From contig JAITMU010000012.1 in assembly GCA_031277195.1 (NCBI GenBank), positions 1-13,865 on the forward strand: 13,865 nucleotides of DNA, written 5' to 3'. The translations under genes and the position numbers were made by a program. The notes under the pieces were generated by a model that did not search any database, was not told the origin of the DNA, and saw only the letters and a program-made list of their open reading frames with translations. Position 1 is the stretch's first letter, and each line of letters starts with the position of its first letter. Shown here in pieces: positions 6,129 through 13,541 of the stretch. This stretch comes from Gallionellaceae bacterium. Lineage in GTDB: Bacteria > Pseudomonadota > Gammaproteobacteria > Burkholderiales > Gallionellaceae.

Positions 6129-8348
6129 TCAATGCGCCATCACCTTCTGTGCCAATCCCGGATCAACCTTCAGCAACTCAGCCTCGTCGCTGACAATGTT
6201 CGCGGACTCATTGAGCAACACATCCTTGGCATCCTTCCGCGCTTTTTCCAGCGCGATGTCGGCGTCAAGATCGCGCTCGCTGGATGACAGGCCATCGTCG
6301 CGGAAAACAAAATCGTGGCTGCTCGCTTCCGCGCCCTGTTGCGCGACGTCGTTCTGCCGCGATTTCAGTTTGGCTTCGCGTTCGTCGCGCTCCTTGCGAC
6401 GCTCGGCTTCGTTCAATGAAATCTGTTTTCTTTCGCGCATCGTCTTGATGTCGGCGATGTCTTCTTCCAGATTCTGGAAATCCTTGTCCTTGCTGGCGCG
6501 CGCGGCATGACGCGCCGTCAGCAGCGGCACCAAACGCGACAGGTCGCCGCTCGGCACATATTTCGCCGCCGGAATTTCGGTCCAGGGCAAGGCATTATCA
6601 AAACCGGATTCGCCGAAATCTTCCGCGCTCATCGCCGACGGCAGCACAATGTCCGGTGTCACGCCGCGCAACTGGGTTGTGCCGCCATTGACGCGGAAGA
6701 ATTGCGCGATGGTCATTTTGAGTTCGCCGAGTTTCGGCGTCGAACTGCCGACGAATTCATCCAGACTGAGCATGGTCTGCACCGTGCCTTTGCCAAAGCT
6801 CTGGTCGCCGATCACCACGCCGCGGCCATAATCCTGAATCGCCGCCGCAAAAATTTCAGATGCCGAGGCCGACGCGCGATTGATGAGCACGCCCATCGGG
6901 CCGTCCCAGGCCTGAGCGTAAGTGGTATTGGACAACGCCGAAATTCTTCCGTCGGCATTGCGCTGCATCACCACAGGCCCCTTGCCGACGAACAAGCCAA
7001 CCAGGCCGACCGCTTCGTCCAGCGAACCGCCGCCGTTGTTGCGCAGATCCACCAGCACGCCTTCCACGCCCTCTTTCCTGAAGTCCGCCAGAATGTTCGC
7101 CACGTCGCGCGTTGCGCTCTTGAAGTTGGGCTGACCATTTTCCCGCGCGGCGAAGTCCTGATAAAAACCCGGCAGGGTGATGACACCGATGCGATGCACG
7201 GCCTGACCCTTCTTCACTTCGATCACGGATTTTTTCGCTTCCTGCTTGTCCAGCGTGATTTTCTTGCGCACCAGCGAAATCCGCTTGTGATCGACATCCG
7301 GCCCCGCGCCAACCGGCAGGATATCGAGCACGACCACCGTATTTTCCTCGCCGCGAATCAGGGTTACGGCGTCATCCACACGCCATCCGCTCACATCGAC
7401 CATCTCGCCTTTTTCACCCTGCGCCACGCCAACAATGCGGTCGCCAACCTTGATCTGCCCGGACAGCATGGCCGGGCTGCCTGCCGTCAGTTCGCGGATG
7501 GTGATGTAGTCGTCCTTCTCCTGCAACAACGCGCCGATGCCGAACAGCGACAGCCGCATCGAAATGCTGAACTGATCCGACGCCTTCACGCCCATGTAGT
7601 CGCTGTGCGGGTCTATCGAGTTCGTCCAGACATCCATGAAACTCTGAAACACTTCGTCGCGCTTGATCTTCGACACGCTGCTCAACAGATTGGCATAACG
7701 CTTGTCCAGAATCGCGGCAATTTCCTTGTCCTGCTTGCCCGCCAGCTTGAGCCGCAGCCAGTCGTTCTTGACGCGCTTGCGCCATAGATCATTCAACTCA
7801 TCCGTCGACGCAGGCCAGGCCGCATCCTTGCGGTCGGCCTCGTAACTTTCCTTGGCCGTGAAATCGAATCCCTTGCCGAGCAGCGCGCGCGCATGGGCAA
7901 TGCGCTCGGCGAGACGCTGCCGGTACAGGTCATACATCACGAACGGAATCCCCGCATCCTCACCTTCGGCAGTACCCCGGATGACATCATCAAGCGCAGT
8001 GCGCGCCGGTGTCAGACAGTCGATGTCGGATTGCAGGAAAAACAGCCGCTGGCCATCCAGCATTTTCAGATAACCGTCGAATATTTTTATCGAAGCGGCA
8101 TCATCGAGATCGGGATGCAGATAGTGATATTTTTCAACCAGAATGGCGCTCAAAGATGCCGCGCGCGCCTCGTCGCGCAAGGGCTCGAATGCCGACGCTC
8201 CGGCTGCGGGGGCAAAACATTGCCGCTGCTCGACCAGTCCGATCGCCGCGACTTCATTTTTTTTCAGCGCAGGCGCGGCGGCAACCTGCAAGACGCTCAA
8301 ACACAGCGCAATGGCAATCCAGCGCCAGTGATTCGGGATTTTCTGCAT
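6129..8348 (-). CDS. prc: Carboxy-terminal processing (tail-specific) protease, S41 family
   Basis: A periplasmic serine-lysine protease that degrades proteins by their C-terminal tails; known in E. coli for processing penicillin-binding protein 3 and envelope hydrolases. The 739-residue product (E. coli Prc is 682) starts with a Sec signal peptide (hydrophobic WIAIALCLSVLQVAAA) and contains a PDZ domain (LTAGSPAMLSGQIKVGDRI, about 287-305), the S41 catalytic core and a long charged C-terminal region. By comparison with E. coli Tsp (Ser, Asp, Lys spaced 11 and 25 apart) the catalytic residues are S495 (in SASASE), D506 (IQDYG) and K520 (FGKGTVQ). The frame is open to 8444, but ATG 8348 has GGAG seven bases upstream and begins the signal peptide. 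It diverges from cysK; the cytochrome b gene follows on the same strand after repeat copy C. Confidence 0.95.
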   Translation of the reverse strand: MQKIPNHWRWIAIALCLSVLQVAAAPALKKNEVAAIGLVEQRQCFAPAAGASAFEPLRDEARAASLSAILVEKYHYLHPDLDDAASIKIFDGYLKMLDGQRLFFLQSDIDCLTPARTALDDVIRGTAEGEDAGIPFVMYDLYRQRLAERIAHARALLGKGFDFTAKESYEADRKDAAWPASTDELNDLWRKRVKNDWLRLKLAGKQDKEIAAILDKRYANLLSSVSKIKRDEVFQSFMDVWTNSIDPHSDYMGVKASDQFSISMRLSLFGIGALLQEKDDYITIRELTAGSPAMLSGQIKVGDRIVGVAQGEKGEMVDVSGWRVDDAVTLIRGEENTVVVLDILPVGAGPDVDHKRISLVRKKITLDKQEAKKSVIEVKKGQAVHRIGVITLPGFYQDFAARENGQPNFKSATRDVANILADFRKEGVEGVLVDLRNNGGGSLDEAVGLVGLFVGKGPVVMQRNADGRISALSNTTYAQAWDGPMGVLINRASASASEIFAAAIQDYGRGVVIGDQSFGKGTVQTMLSLDEFVGSSTPKLGELKMTIAQFFRVNGGTTQLRGVTPDIVLPSAMSAEDFGESGFDNALPWTEIPAAKYVPSGDLSRLVPLLTARHAARASKDKDFQNLEEDIADIKTMRERKQISLNEAERRKERDEREAKLKSRQNDVAQQGAEASSHDFVFRDDGLSSSERDLDADIALEKARKDAKDVLLNESANIVSDEAELLKVDPGLAQKVMAH

Positions 8349-8439
8349 GAAACAACTCCGTTGCGAAGGCTCACGGTTGACAGCGTGGCCTGGGAAAGGT
8401 TCGCAATATACCTTATGTGCAGCCATCCCGCGCGCATCC

Positions 8440-8498
8440 GTCATTCCAGCGAAAACGAGGCGAAGCCGAGTTTCGAGGAACGGCCAAGCTGGAATGAC
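8440..8498. repeat. GTCATTCCAGC...GCTGGAATGAC inverted-repeat element
   Basis: Perfect 11-bp arms GTCATTCCAGC (8440-8450) and GCTGGAATGAC (8488-8498) enclose 37 bp. The arm resembles the GTCATTCC-type dispersed palindromes common in proteobacterial intergenic DNA. No coding capacity is evident, so if mobile it is non-autonomous. Confidence 0.75.
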
Positions 8499-8534
8499 GA
8501 GGGATAATGCAAAATTTCAGAAAACGTAAGCTAA

Positions 8535-8556
8535 ATTCCTGCTTTCGCGGGATTGG
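8535..8556. repeat. Degraded hairpin relative of the GTCATTCC family
   Basis: TCCTGC (8537-8542), loop TTTC, GCGGGA (8547-8552) forms a short hairpin with one G-T pair. It resembles the TTCCCGC-TTTC-GCGGGAA core common in this repeat type, with mismatched flanks, and lies 36 bp from the better copy. Assignment to that family is by pattern memory only. Confidence 0.5.
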
Positions 8557-8606
8557 CGAAGCTGGGGTAAACTGTCCCGCATTCCCCAAACTACAAGGAG
8601 AACCCG

Positions 8607-9581
8607 ATGTCCCGCGCATTCCCTGACAATTCCCGTTCCATAGGCAACACACCGCTGGTCAAACTCAATCGCGTCGTCGGCGATGCCAAAGCCACGGTGC
8701 TGGTAAAAATGGAGAGCCGCAATCCGGCCAATTCGGTGAAAGACCGCATCGGCGCGGCGCTGATTGACGACGCGCAAAAGCGCGGTCTGCTGGGCGCGGG
8801 CAAGGAAATCGTCGAACCCACCAGCGGCAACACCGGCATCGCGCTGGCCTTCGTCGCCGCCGCGCGCGGCATTCCGCTGACGCTGACCATGCCGGAAACC
8901 ATGAGCATCGAACGGCGCAAACTGCTGGTCGCGCTGGGCGCGAAACTGGCGCTGACCGAGGGCGCGAAAGGCATGAGCGGCGCGATAGCGAAAGCGAAGG
9001 AAATCGCCGAATCCGATCCGAAATACGTACTGCTGCAACAGTTCGAAAATCCCGCCAATGTCGCCATTCACGAAGCCACCACCGGCCCCGAAGTGTGGAA
9101 CGATACCGACGGCGCGGTGGATATTTTCGTCGCGGGCGTCGGCACCGGCGGCACCATCACCGGCGTGTCGCGCTACATCAAGCAGACCAAGGGAAAAAAC
9201 ATCCAGTCCGTCGCCGTGGAACCCGCTGCCAGCCCCGTCCTCACGCAAAAGCGCGCAGGCGAAGAACTCAAACCCGCGCCGCACAAGATACAAGGCCTCG
9301 GCGCCGGTTTTGTGCCCGGCATTCTCGACCTGTCGCTGATTGATGCCGTGGAAACGGTGAGTAACGAGGAAGCCGTCGATTACGCCCGCCGTCTGACGCG
9401 CGAAGAAGGCATTCTCGCCGGCATCTCCGGCGGCGCAGCGGTGGCCGTCGCGGTACGACTGGCGCAGCGCGCGGAAAACGCCGGAAAAACCATCGTGGTC
9501 GTATTGCCGGATTCAGGGGAGCGGTATCTGAGTTCGATCCTGTTTGAAGGCATCTTCGACGCGTCGGGGTTGCCGGTGTGA
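8607..9581 (+). CDS. cysK: Cysteine synthase A (O-acetylserine sulfhydrylase)
   Basis: A cytoplasmic PLP enzyme that makes L-cysteine from O-acetylserine and sulfide. The 324-residue product is close to E. coli CysK throughout. It has the PLP lysine K45 (in NSVKDRIG), the substrate loop PTSGNTG (71-77), PETMSIERRKLL (96-107) and the phosphate-binding loop GVGTGGT (177-183), with LPDSGERYLS near the C-terminus. The intact MSIERRK stretch and overall similarity favour CysK over the shorter CysM type. ATG 8607 has a strong AAGGAG six bases upstream. It converges on mltB; a palindromic repeat begins 27 bp after its stop and may end transcription. It diverges from prc. No other sulfate-assimilation gene lies in the window, so it appears to be a single-gene unit. 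Confidence 0.96.
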   Translation: MSRAFPDNSRSIGNTPLVKLNRVVGDAKATVLVKMESRNPANSVKDRIGAALIDDAQKRGLLGAGKEIVEPTSGNTGIALAFVAAARGIPLTLTMPETMSIERRKLLVALGAKLALTEGAKGMSGAIAKAKEIAESDPKYVLLQQFENPANVAIHEATTGPEVWNDTDGAVDIFVAGVGTGGTITGVSRYIKQTKGKNIQSVAVEPAASPVLTQKRAGEELKPAPHKIQGLGAGFVPGILDLSLIDAVETVSNEEAVDYARRLTREEGILAGISGGAAVAVAVRLAQRAENAGKTIVVVLPDSGERYLSSILFEGIFDASGLPV

Positions 9582-9608
9582 GTATTGAATGGGTGGATTA
9601 CCCCGCCT

Positions 9609-9691
9609 CGTAGGCTGGGTGGAGCGCAGCGATACCCAGCATGAACGGCGCAGCAACGCCGGGATTGCGCTTCGCTCCATCCCAGCCTACG
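9609..9691. repeat. GTAGGCTGGG...CCCAGCCTACG palindromic element (full copy)
   Basis: The left arm (9609-9631, beginning CGTAGGCTGGG) and right arm (9668-9691, ending CCCAGCCTACG) are complementary over about 23 bp with one extra base and one mismatch. Inside, GCTGGGT (9614-9620) can instead pair with ACCCAGC (9634-9640), and GGCG (9647-9650) with CGCC (9657-9660). It sits between convergent cysK and mltB, and its right end contains the mltB stop codon (9687-9689). A miniature copy is at 1094-1119. It could serve as a bidirectional terminator. Confidence 0.85.
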
Positions 9692-10760
9692 GAACCGAGC
9701 TTGCGCGCGCCCGCTTCAACGCCTGCGCAAGCTGAAACACCGTCATCGCGTAGTAATGACTGTTGTTGTACTTCATGATGACATCAAAGTTATCAAACAC
9801 CAGCCAGTATTCCTTTCGACCATCCAGCATCGTAAAATTCAACAGTCGCGCCATGACAGTGCCGTAATTGCCATACCACCACCACAAAGCCCCCCCGCTG
9901 ACATCCTCTCCTGAGAATCCCGAGAACTTCGAGTACGCTCTGCCATCCGTTCCTGTGACGGTCTGCGACGGGGCTAACATTGGCTTGGCGGGTAATATGA
10001 CACCCGCTTCTTCCCATGCGGACAGCGAACGCATGGAAGGGTCAAGATCAGCCGCGTTGGTCACTTGCAACGCCACAGGCTGTCCTGCGCGCCAACCATG
10101 CTGCTGCAAATAATTAGCCACGCTGCCGATGGCATCTATCGGGTTATTCAACAGATCGGCGCGGTCGTCGCCATCCCAATCCACCGCATATTTTCGGTAA
10201 CTGCTCGGCATGAACTGCGGAATGCCCAGCGCACCGGCATAGGAACCGCGCGTTTCGGCCATGTCCATCCCCCGCTCTCGCGCCAGCAGCAGATATTGCT
10301 CCAGTTCACTGCGGAAAAAATCGGCGCGGCGAGGGTAGTCAAACGCCAGTGTGGTCAAGGCGGACAGCGTGTTGTGCTTGCCGGTGTTTGCGCCGTATCG
10401 CGTTTCAACGCCGATCAACGCCACGATGATTTCCTGCGGCACGCCATATTTTTGTTCGGCGCGCTGCAAGGAGGCAGGCCAGGTTTTCCAGAACGCCAGG
10501 CCGTTGTTGATTTGTTTCTGCGTCATGAAACTGCCGCGATATTCCGCCCAGGGTTTGGGCGCGACCACCGGACGGGAAATGGCCTCGATAACGGCGTCTT
10601 GATGCTCAACCTGCTGGAACGTCCGCTCCAGCTCGGCGCGCTCAAAACCGTGCTTTTGCACCATCTCGTCGATAAATCCAGACAGACCGGGGAAGTCGTC
10701 CGCGCACGCTTGCAGCGGCGCAAGCAGAAACAACAGGGGAACCAACAGACGGGGAATCAT
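9687..10760 (-). CDS. mltB: Membrane-bound lytic murein transglycosylase B
   Basis: Cleaves the glycan strands of peptidoglycan in the periplasm, leaving 1,6-anhydromuramic ends. The 357-residue product has an N-terminal export signal (MIPRLLVPLLFLLAPLQACA); LQAC is an imperfect lipobox, so a lipid anchor as in E. coli MltB is possible but uncertain. The catalytic glutamate is E119 in GVETRYG, followed by the family motifs GALGIPQFMPSSY and an EF-hand-like DWDGDDRADLLNNP loop, which in Slt35 binds calcium. The C-terminal part carries the Trp/Tyr-rich sequence GGALWWWYGNYG and YNNSHYYAM. The TAG stop lies inside the right arm of a dispersed palindrome, so the last residues border repeat DNA. 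The distal third is locally poorer in GC than its neighbours (24 of 60 bases at 9781-9840). It diverges from trxB. Confidence 0.95.
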   Translation of the reverse strand: MIPRLLVPLLFLLAPLQACADDFPGLSGFIDEMVQKHGFERAELERTFQQVEHQDAVIEAISRPVVAPKPWAEYRGSFMTQKQINNGLAFWKTWPASLQRAEQKYGVPQEIIVALIGVETRYGANTGKHNTLSALTTLAFDYPRRADFFRSELEQYLLLARERGMDMAETRGSYAGALGIPQFMPSSYRKYAVDWDGDDRADLLNNPIDAIGSVANYLQQHGWRAGQPVALQVTNAADLDPSMRSLSAWEEAGVILPAKPMLAPSQTVTGTDGRAYSKFSGFSGEDVSGGALWWWYGNYGTVMARLLNFTMLDGRKEYWLVFDNFDVIMKYNNSHYYAMTVFQLAQALKRARASSVP

Positions 10761-10859
10761 GACTGAACATTGTACTCGACAGCGTAACCTGCCACTGCTA
10801 AATTTGGGGAGTACGTCCGGTCTTCATCGTCTTATTTCAATCGAACAGAAAACCTCATC

Positions 10860-11822
10860 ATGGAAAAAACCGCACAACATCACCGCCTCCTGATTCTCGG
10901 CTCCGGCCCCGCTGGCTACACCGCCGCCGTGTATGCCGCACGCGCCAATCTCAATCCCGCATTGATCACCGGGCTGGCGCAAGGCGGCCAGTTGACGACC
11001 ACCACCGAAGTGGACAACTGGCCTGCGGATTACGCCGGCGTGCAAGGCCCGGAACTGATGGATCGCTTCCTGAAGCACGCCGAGCGTTTCAACACGCAGA
11101 TCATTTTCGACCACATCCACACCGCCAAATTGCAGCAAAAACCGTTTTTGCTGGAAGGCGACTCCGGCAACTACACCTGCGATGCGCTGATCATCGCCAC
11201 CGGCGCGTCGGCGCAATATCTTGGTCTGCCCTCGGAAGAAGCCTTCATGGGAAAAGGCGTGTCCGCCTGCGCCACCTGCGACGGGTTTTTCTACCGCAAT
11301 CAGGATGTCGCCGTGGTCGGCGGCGGGAATACCGCCGTGGAAGAAGCGCTGTATCTGTCCAACATCGCGCGTCACGTCATCCTGATTCACCGCCGCGACA
11401 CGTTCCGCGCCGAGCGCATCATGGTTGATCGTTTGATGGCGCGCGTGAAGGAAGGAAAAATTTCGCTGCAACTGCATCAGGTGCTGGACGAAGTGCTGGG
11501 CGACGACAACGGCGTAACCGGCGTGCGCCTCAAAAACGTGCAAACCGGCGACACGCAAGACCTCGCCGTCTCCGGCGCATTCATCGCCATCGGCCACAAA
11601 CCCAACACCGATCTTTTTGTCGGCCAACTGGAAATGAACAACGGCTACCTCATCACCCGCAGCGGCCTCAACGGCGACGCAACCGCCACCAGCATCAACG
11701 GCGTATTCGCCGCAGGCGATGTGCAGGATCACATCTACCGCCAGGCCATCACCAGCGCCGCCACCGGCTGCATGGCCGCGCTGGATGCGGATCATTATCT
11801 GGCAACACACAGGAAAAACTGA
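10860..11822 (+). CDS. trxB: Thioredoxin reductase (NADPH)
   Basis: A cytoplasmic FAD enzyme that reduces thioredoxin with NADPH. The 320-residue product, the usual bacterial length, has the FAD-binding GSGPAGYTAA (14-23), the redox-active CATC at 137-140, the NADPH-binding GGGNTAVEEAL (154-164) with HRRD (177-180), and the C-terminal FAD motif around GVFAAGDVQD. The order of these motifs is that of low-molecular-weight TrxB. ATG 10860 lacks a clear Shine-Dalgarno but the N-terminus fits the family, and no better start is in frame. It is divergent from mltB across 99 bp and ends before a hairpin terminator shared with gdhA. No thioredoxin gene is in the window. Confidence 0.96.
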   Translation: MEKTAQHHRLLILGSGPAGYTAAVYAARANLNPALITGLAQGGQLTTTTEVDNWPADYAGVQGPELMDRFLKHAERFNTQIIFDHIHTAKLQQKPFLLEGDSGNYTCDALIIATGASAQYLGLPSEEAFMGKGVSACATCDGFFYRNQDVAVVGGGNTAVEEALYLSNIARHVILIHRRDTFRAERIMVDRLMARVKEGKISLQLHQVLDEVLGDDNGVTGVRLKNVQTGDTQDLAVSGAFIAIGHKPNTDLFVGQLEMNNGYLITRSGLNGDATATSINGVFAAGDVQDHIYRQAITSAATGCMAALDADHYLATHRKN

Positions 11823-11858
11823 ATGCAGCCAGCCGCGCCGGTGAACCGTGCGAAACAA

Positions 11859-11886
11859 AAAAGGCAAGCCCGCAGGCTTGCCTTTT
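11859..11886. terminator. Bidirectional rho-independent terminator between trxB and gdhA
   Basis: GGCAAGCC (11863-11870), loop CGCA, GGCTTGCC (11875-11882) is a perfect 8-bp GC-rich stem. It is preceded by AAAAAA and followed by TTTT, so the stem extends by A-T pairs and gives a T-tract on either strand. It lies 40 bp after the trxB stop and 23 bp after the end of gdhA on the other strand, as expected for a shared terminator. Confidence 0.9.
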
Positions 11887-11905
11887 GCTTTGGGGCGGCG
11901 TCGGA

Positions 11906-13246
11906 TTAGATAACGCCCTGCCCCAGCATGGCGTCGGCGACTTTCACAAACCCTGCGATATTCGCGCCGGTCACGTAACTGACCCGACCATCGGCTTGAA
12001 CGCCGTGTTGGACGCAGGCGTTGTGGATGTTCTGCATGATGCCGAGCAGGCGCGCGTCAACTTCTTCCCGTGACCAGGACAGGCGCAATGCGTTCTGGCT
12101 CATTTCCAGACCGGATGTCGCCACGCCACCGGCGTTGCTTGCCTTGCCCGGCGCGTACAGCACACCGGCGTTCTCGAACACGTCAACAGCTTCCAGCGTG
12201 GACGGCATGTTCGCGCCCTCGCCCACGCATATGACGCCATTCTTCACCAGCGTGCGCGCGTCGTCGCCGTTGAGCTCGTTTTGCGTGGCGCACGGCAGCG
12301 CCACATCCACCGGCACTTTCCACGGGTTTTCTCCGGCGAGGAAACGCGCGCCGACGCGCTGGGCGTAGTCGGAGACGCGACCGTATTCCTTGTTTTTCAC
12401 TTCCATGAGAATCGCCAGTTTTTCGGCGGTGAATCCATCTTCATCGACGACCGTGCCGCTGGAATCAGAAACAGTAATCACCTTTCCGCCCAAGGCCATC
12501 GCTTTTTCGACGGCGTATTGCGCGACGTTGCCCGAACCGGAAACCGATACGCGCAGACCGTCGAAGCTGCGGCCGTTGCGTTTGAGCATTTCCTGCGCGA
12601 AGTAAACGAGGCCGTAGCCCGTGGCTTCCGGGCGCACCAGCGAACCGCCAAAGGACAGACCCTTGCCGGTGAATACGCAGTCAGCGCGATTGGTCAGTTT
12701 CTTGACCATGCCGGCGATATAGCCGACTTCGCGTCCGCCCACGCCGATGTCGCCTGCGGGCACGTCCGTGTCCGCGCCGACGTGACGGAACAACTCAGTG
12801 GCAAACGCCTGGCAAAACCGCATGATCTCGCCCTGGCTTTTACCCTTGGGATCGAAGTCGCAACCGCCTTTGCCGCCGCCCATCGGCAGCGTCGTCAATG
12901 CATTTTTGAAGGTTTGCTCAAACGCCAGAAATTTAAGCACGGAGAGATTGACCGAAGGATGAAAACGTATGCCGCCCTTGTACGGACCGATCGCCATGTT
13001 GTGCTGAATGCGGAAGGCGCGGTTGACCTGCACATTGCCCTGATCATCCACCCAGGTGACGCGGAACATGATGACGCGCTCGGGTTCGACCAGACGTTCG
13101 AGCAAACCTTGTTCGGCATAACGCGGATTTTTTTCAATGAACGGCCAGAGGCTGTGCATCACCTCGGTGACAGCCTGCATGAATTCGGGTTGGTTGGGAT
13201 TCTTCGCCGCGACGCGGGCGAGAAAGCTGTCTAATGTGTGTTGCAT
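11906..13246 (-). CDS. gdhA: NADP-specific glutamate dehydrogenase
   Basis: Assimilates ammonium by reductive amination of 2-oxoglutarate to glutamate in the cytoplasm. The 446-residue product is almost the same length as E. coli GdhA (447) and co-linear with it. Visible are the glutamate-site KGGIRFHP (90-97), the catalytic lysine K126 in MGGGKGGCDFDPKGKS, the conserved D166 in PAGDIGVGGREVG, and the nucleotide-binding GSGNVA (236-241) with SDSSGTV (259-265), which matches the NADPH-using bacterial hexamer rather than NAD-type enzymes. ATG 13246 has only a weak purine-rich site upstream. It is convergent with trxB, with a shared terminator. PII (glnB) lies upstream on the same strand, 295 bp away, which suits nitrogen metabolism, but co-transcription is not established. 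I see no convincing sigma-54 promoter upstream. Confidence 0.96.
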   Translation of the reverse strand: MQHTLDSFLARVAAKNPNQPEFMQAVTEVMHSLWPFIEKNPRYAEQGLLERLVEPERVIMFRVTWVDDQGNVQVNRAFRIQHNMAIGPYKGGIRFHPSVNLSVLKFLAFEQTFKNALTTLPMGGGKGGCDFDPKGKSQGEIMRFCQAFATELFRHVGADTDVPAGDIGVGGREVGYIAGMVKKLTNRADCVFTGKGLSFGGSLVRPEATGYGLVYFAQEMLKRNGRSFDGLRVSVSGSGNVAQYAVEKAMALGGKVITVSDSSGTVVDEDGFTAEKLAILMEVKNKEYGRVSDYAQRVGARFLAGENPWKVPVDVALPCATQNELNGDDARTLVKNGVICVGEGANMPSTLEAVDVFENAGVLYAPGKASNAGGVATSGLEMSQNALRLSWSREEVDARLLGIMQNIHNACVQHGVQADGRVSYVTGANIAGFVKVADAMLGQGVI

Positions 13247-13541
13247 GATGGGGTTCTTTCTTGAGCAATTAAATGGGGGAAACGCAAAGCATGTGGGAAT
13301 GGCCTGTGCCTATAACAGCAGATGTCGGCTCTGAAATTCGAGTTCCCGAAACCGGCTGAAACAACGCCGGCGGCGTGAAGATGGGCGGGTGGTATCCATG
13401 ACTGTTCGGCGCGCATTGTACGGCAACTCAATACCGTCGAACAGTAGCTTGCAAACTGAAAACAAGGAGAATTTTGTAGCAGCATCCGGAAAAATTGCGT
13501 CCGTTCCGAAACAATCGCAGATGACCGATTTTGATCCCGCG
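13247..13541. other. Intergenic region between glnB and gdhA
   Basis: These 295 bp follow glnB and precede gdhA, both on the minus strand. They contain a bulged inverted repeat (13401-13445) with a TACAAT-like hexamer on the minus strand (13415-13420) between its arms. No sigma-54 GG-N10-GC pair or strong terminator is visible. An open plus-strand frame through here continues across glnB and shows no coding character. Confidence 0.55.
13401..13445. promoter_or_regulatory. Bulged inverted repeat upstream of gdhA
   Basis: ACTGTTCG (13401-13408) and CGAACAGT (13438-13445) are perfect 8-bp arms. Directly inside, ACGG (13420-13423) pairs with CCGT (13434-13437), so a 12-bp stem with an 11-nt bulge and a 10-nt loop is possible. 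It has no T-tract, so it is not a standard terminator. It may be an operator for gdhA or a processed 3' end of glnB mRNA; neither is shown. Confidence 0.4.

Larger units (their letters stand above)
8349..8606. other. Intergenic region between divergent prc and cysK
   Basis: These 258 bp must hold the upstream signals of both prc and cysK. I see GGAG (minus strand, 8356-8359) as the prc ribosome-binding site and AAGGAG (8595-8600) for cysK. Much of the remainder is degraded repeat DNA (8440-8498 and 8535-8556). I could not find a promoter pair with a convincing -35, -10 and spacer on either strand, and there is no supported small gene. Confidence 0.6.

Noticed and set aside
8349..8444. Upstream extension of prc by 32 codons
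   Set aside because: It would bury the signal peptide; the ATG at 8348 has GGAG at good spacing and begins a normal export signal.
13247..13400. Sigma-54 promoter for gdhA
   Set aside because: The minus strand has a GGCAC but no GC or TTGC at the required distance; spacing does not fit GG-N10-GC.
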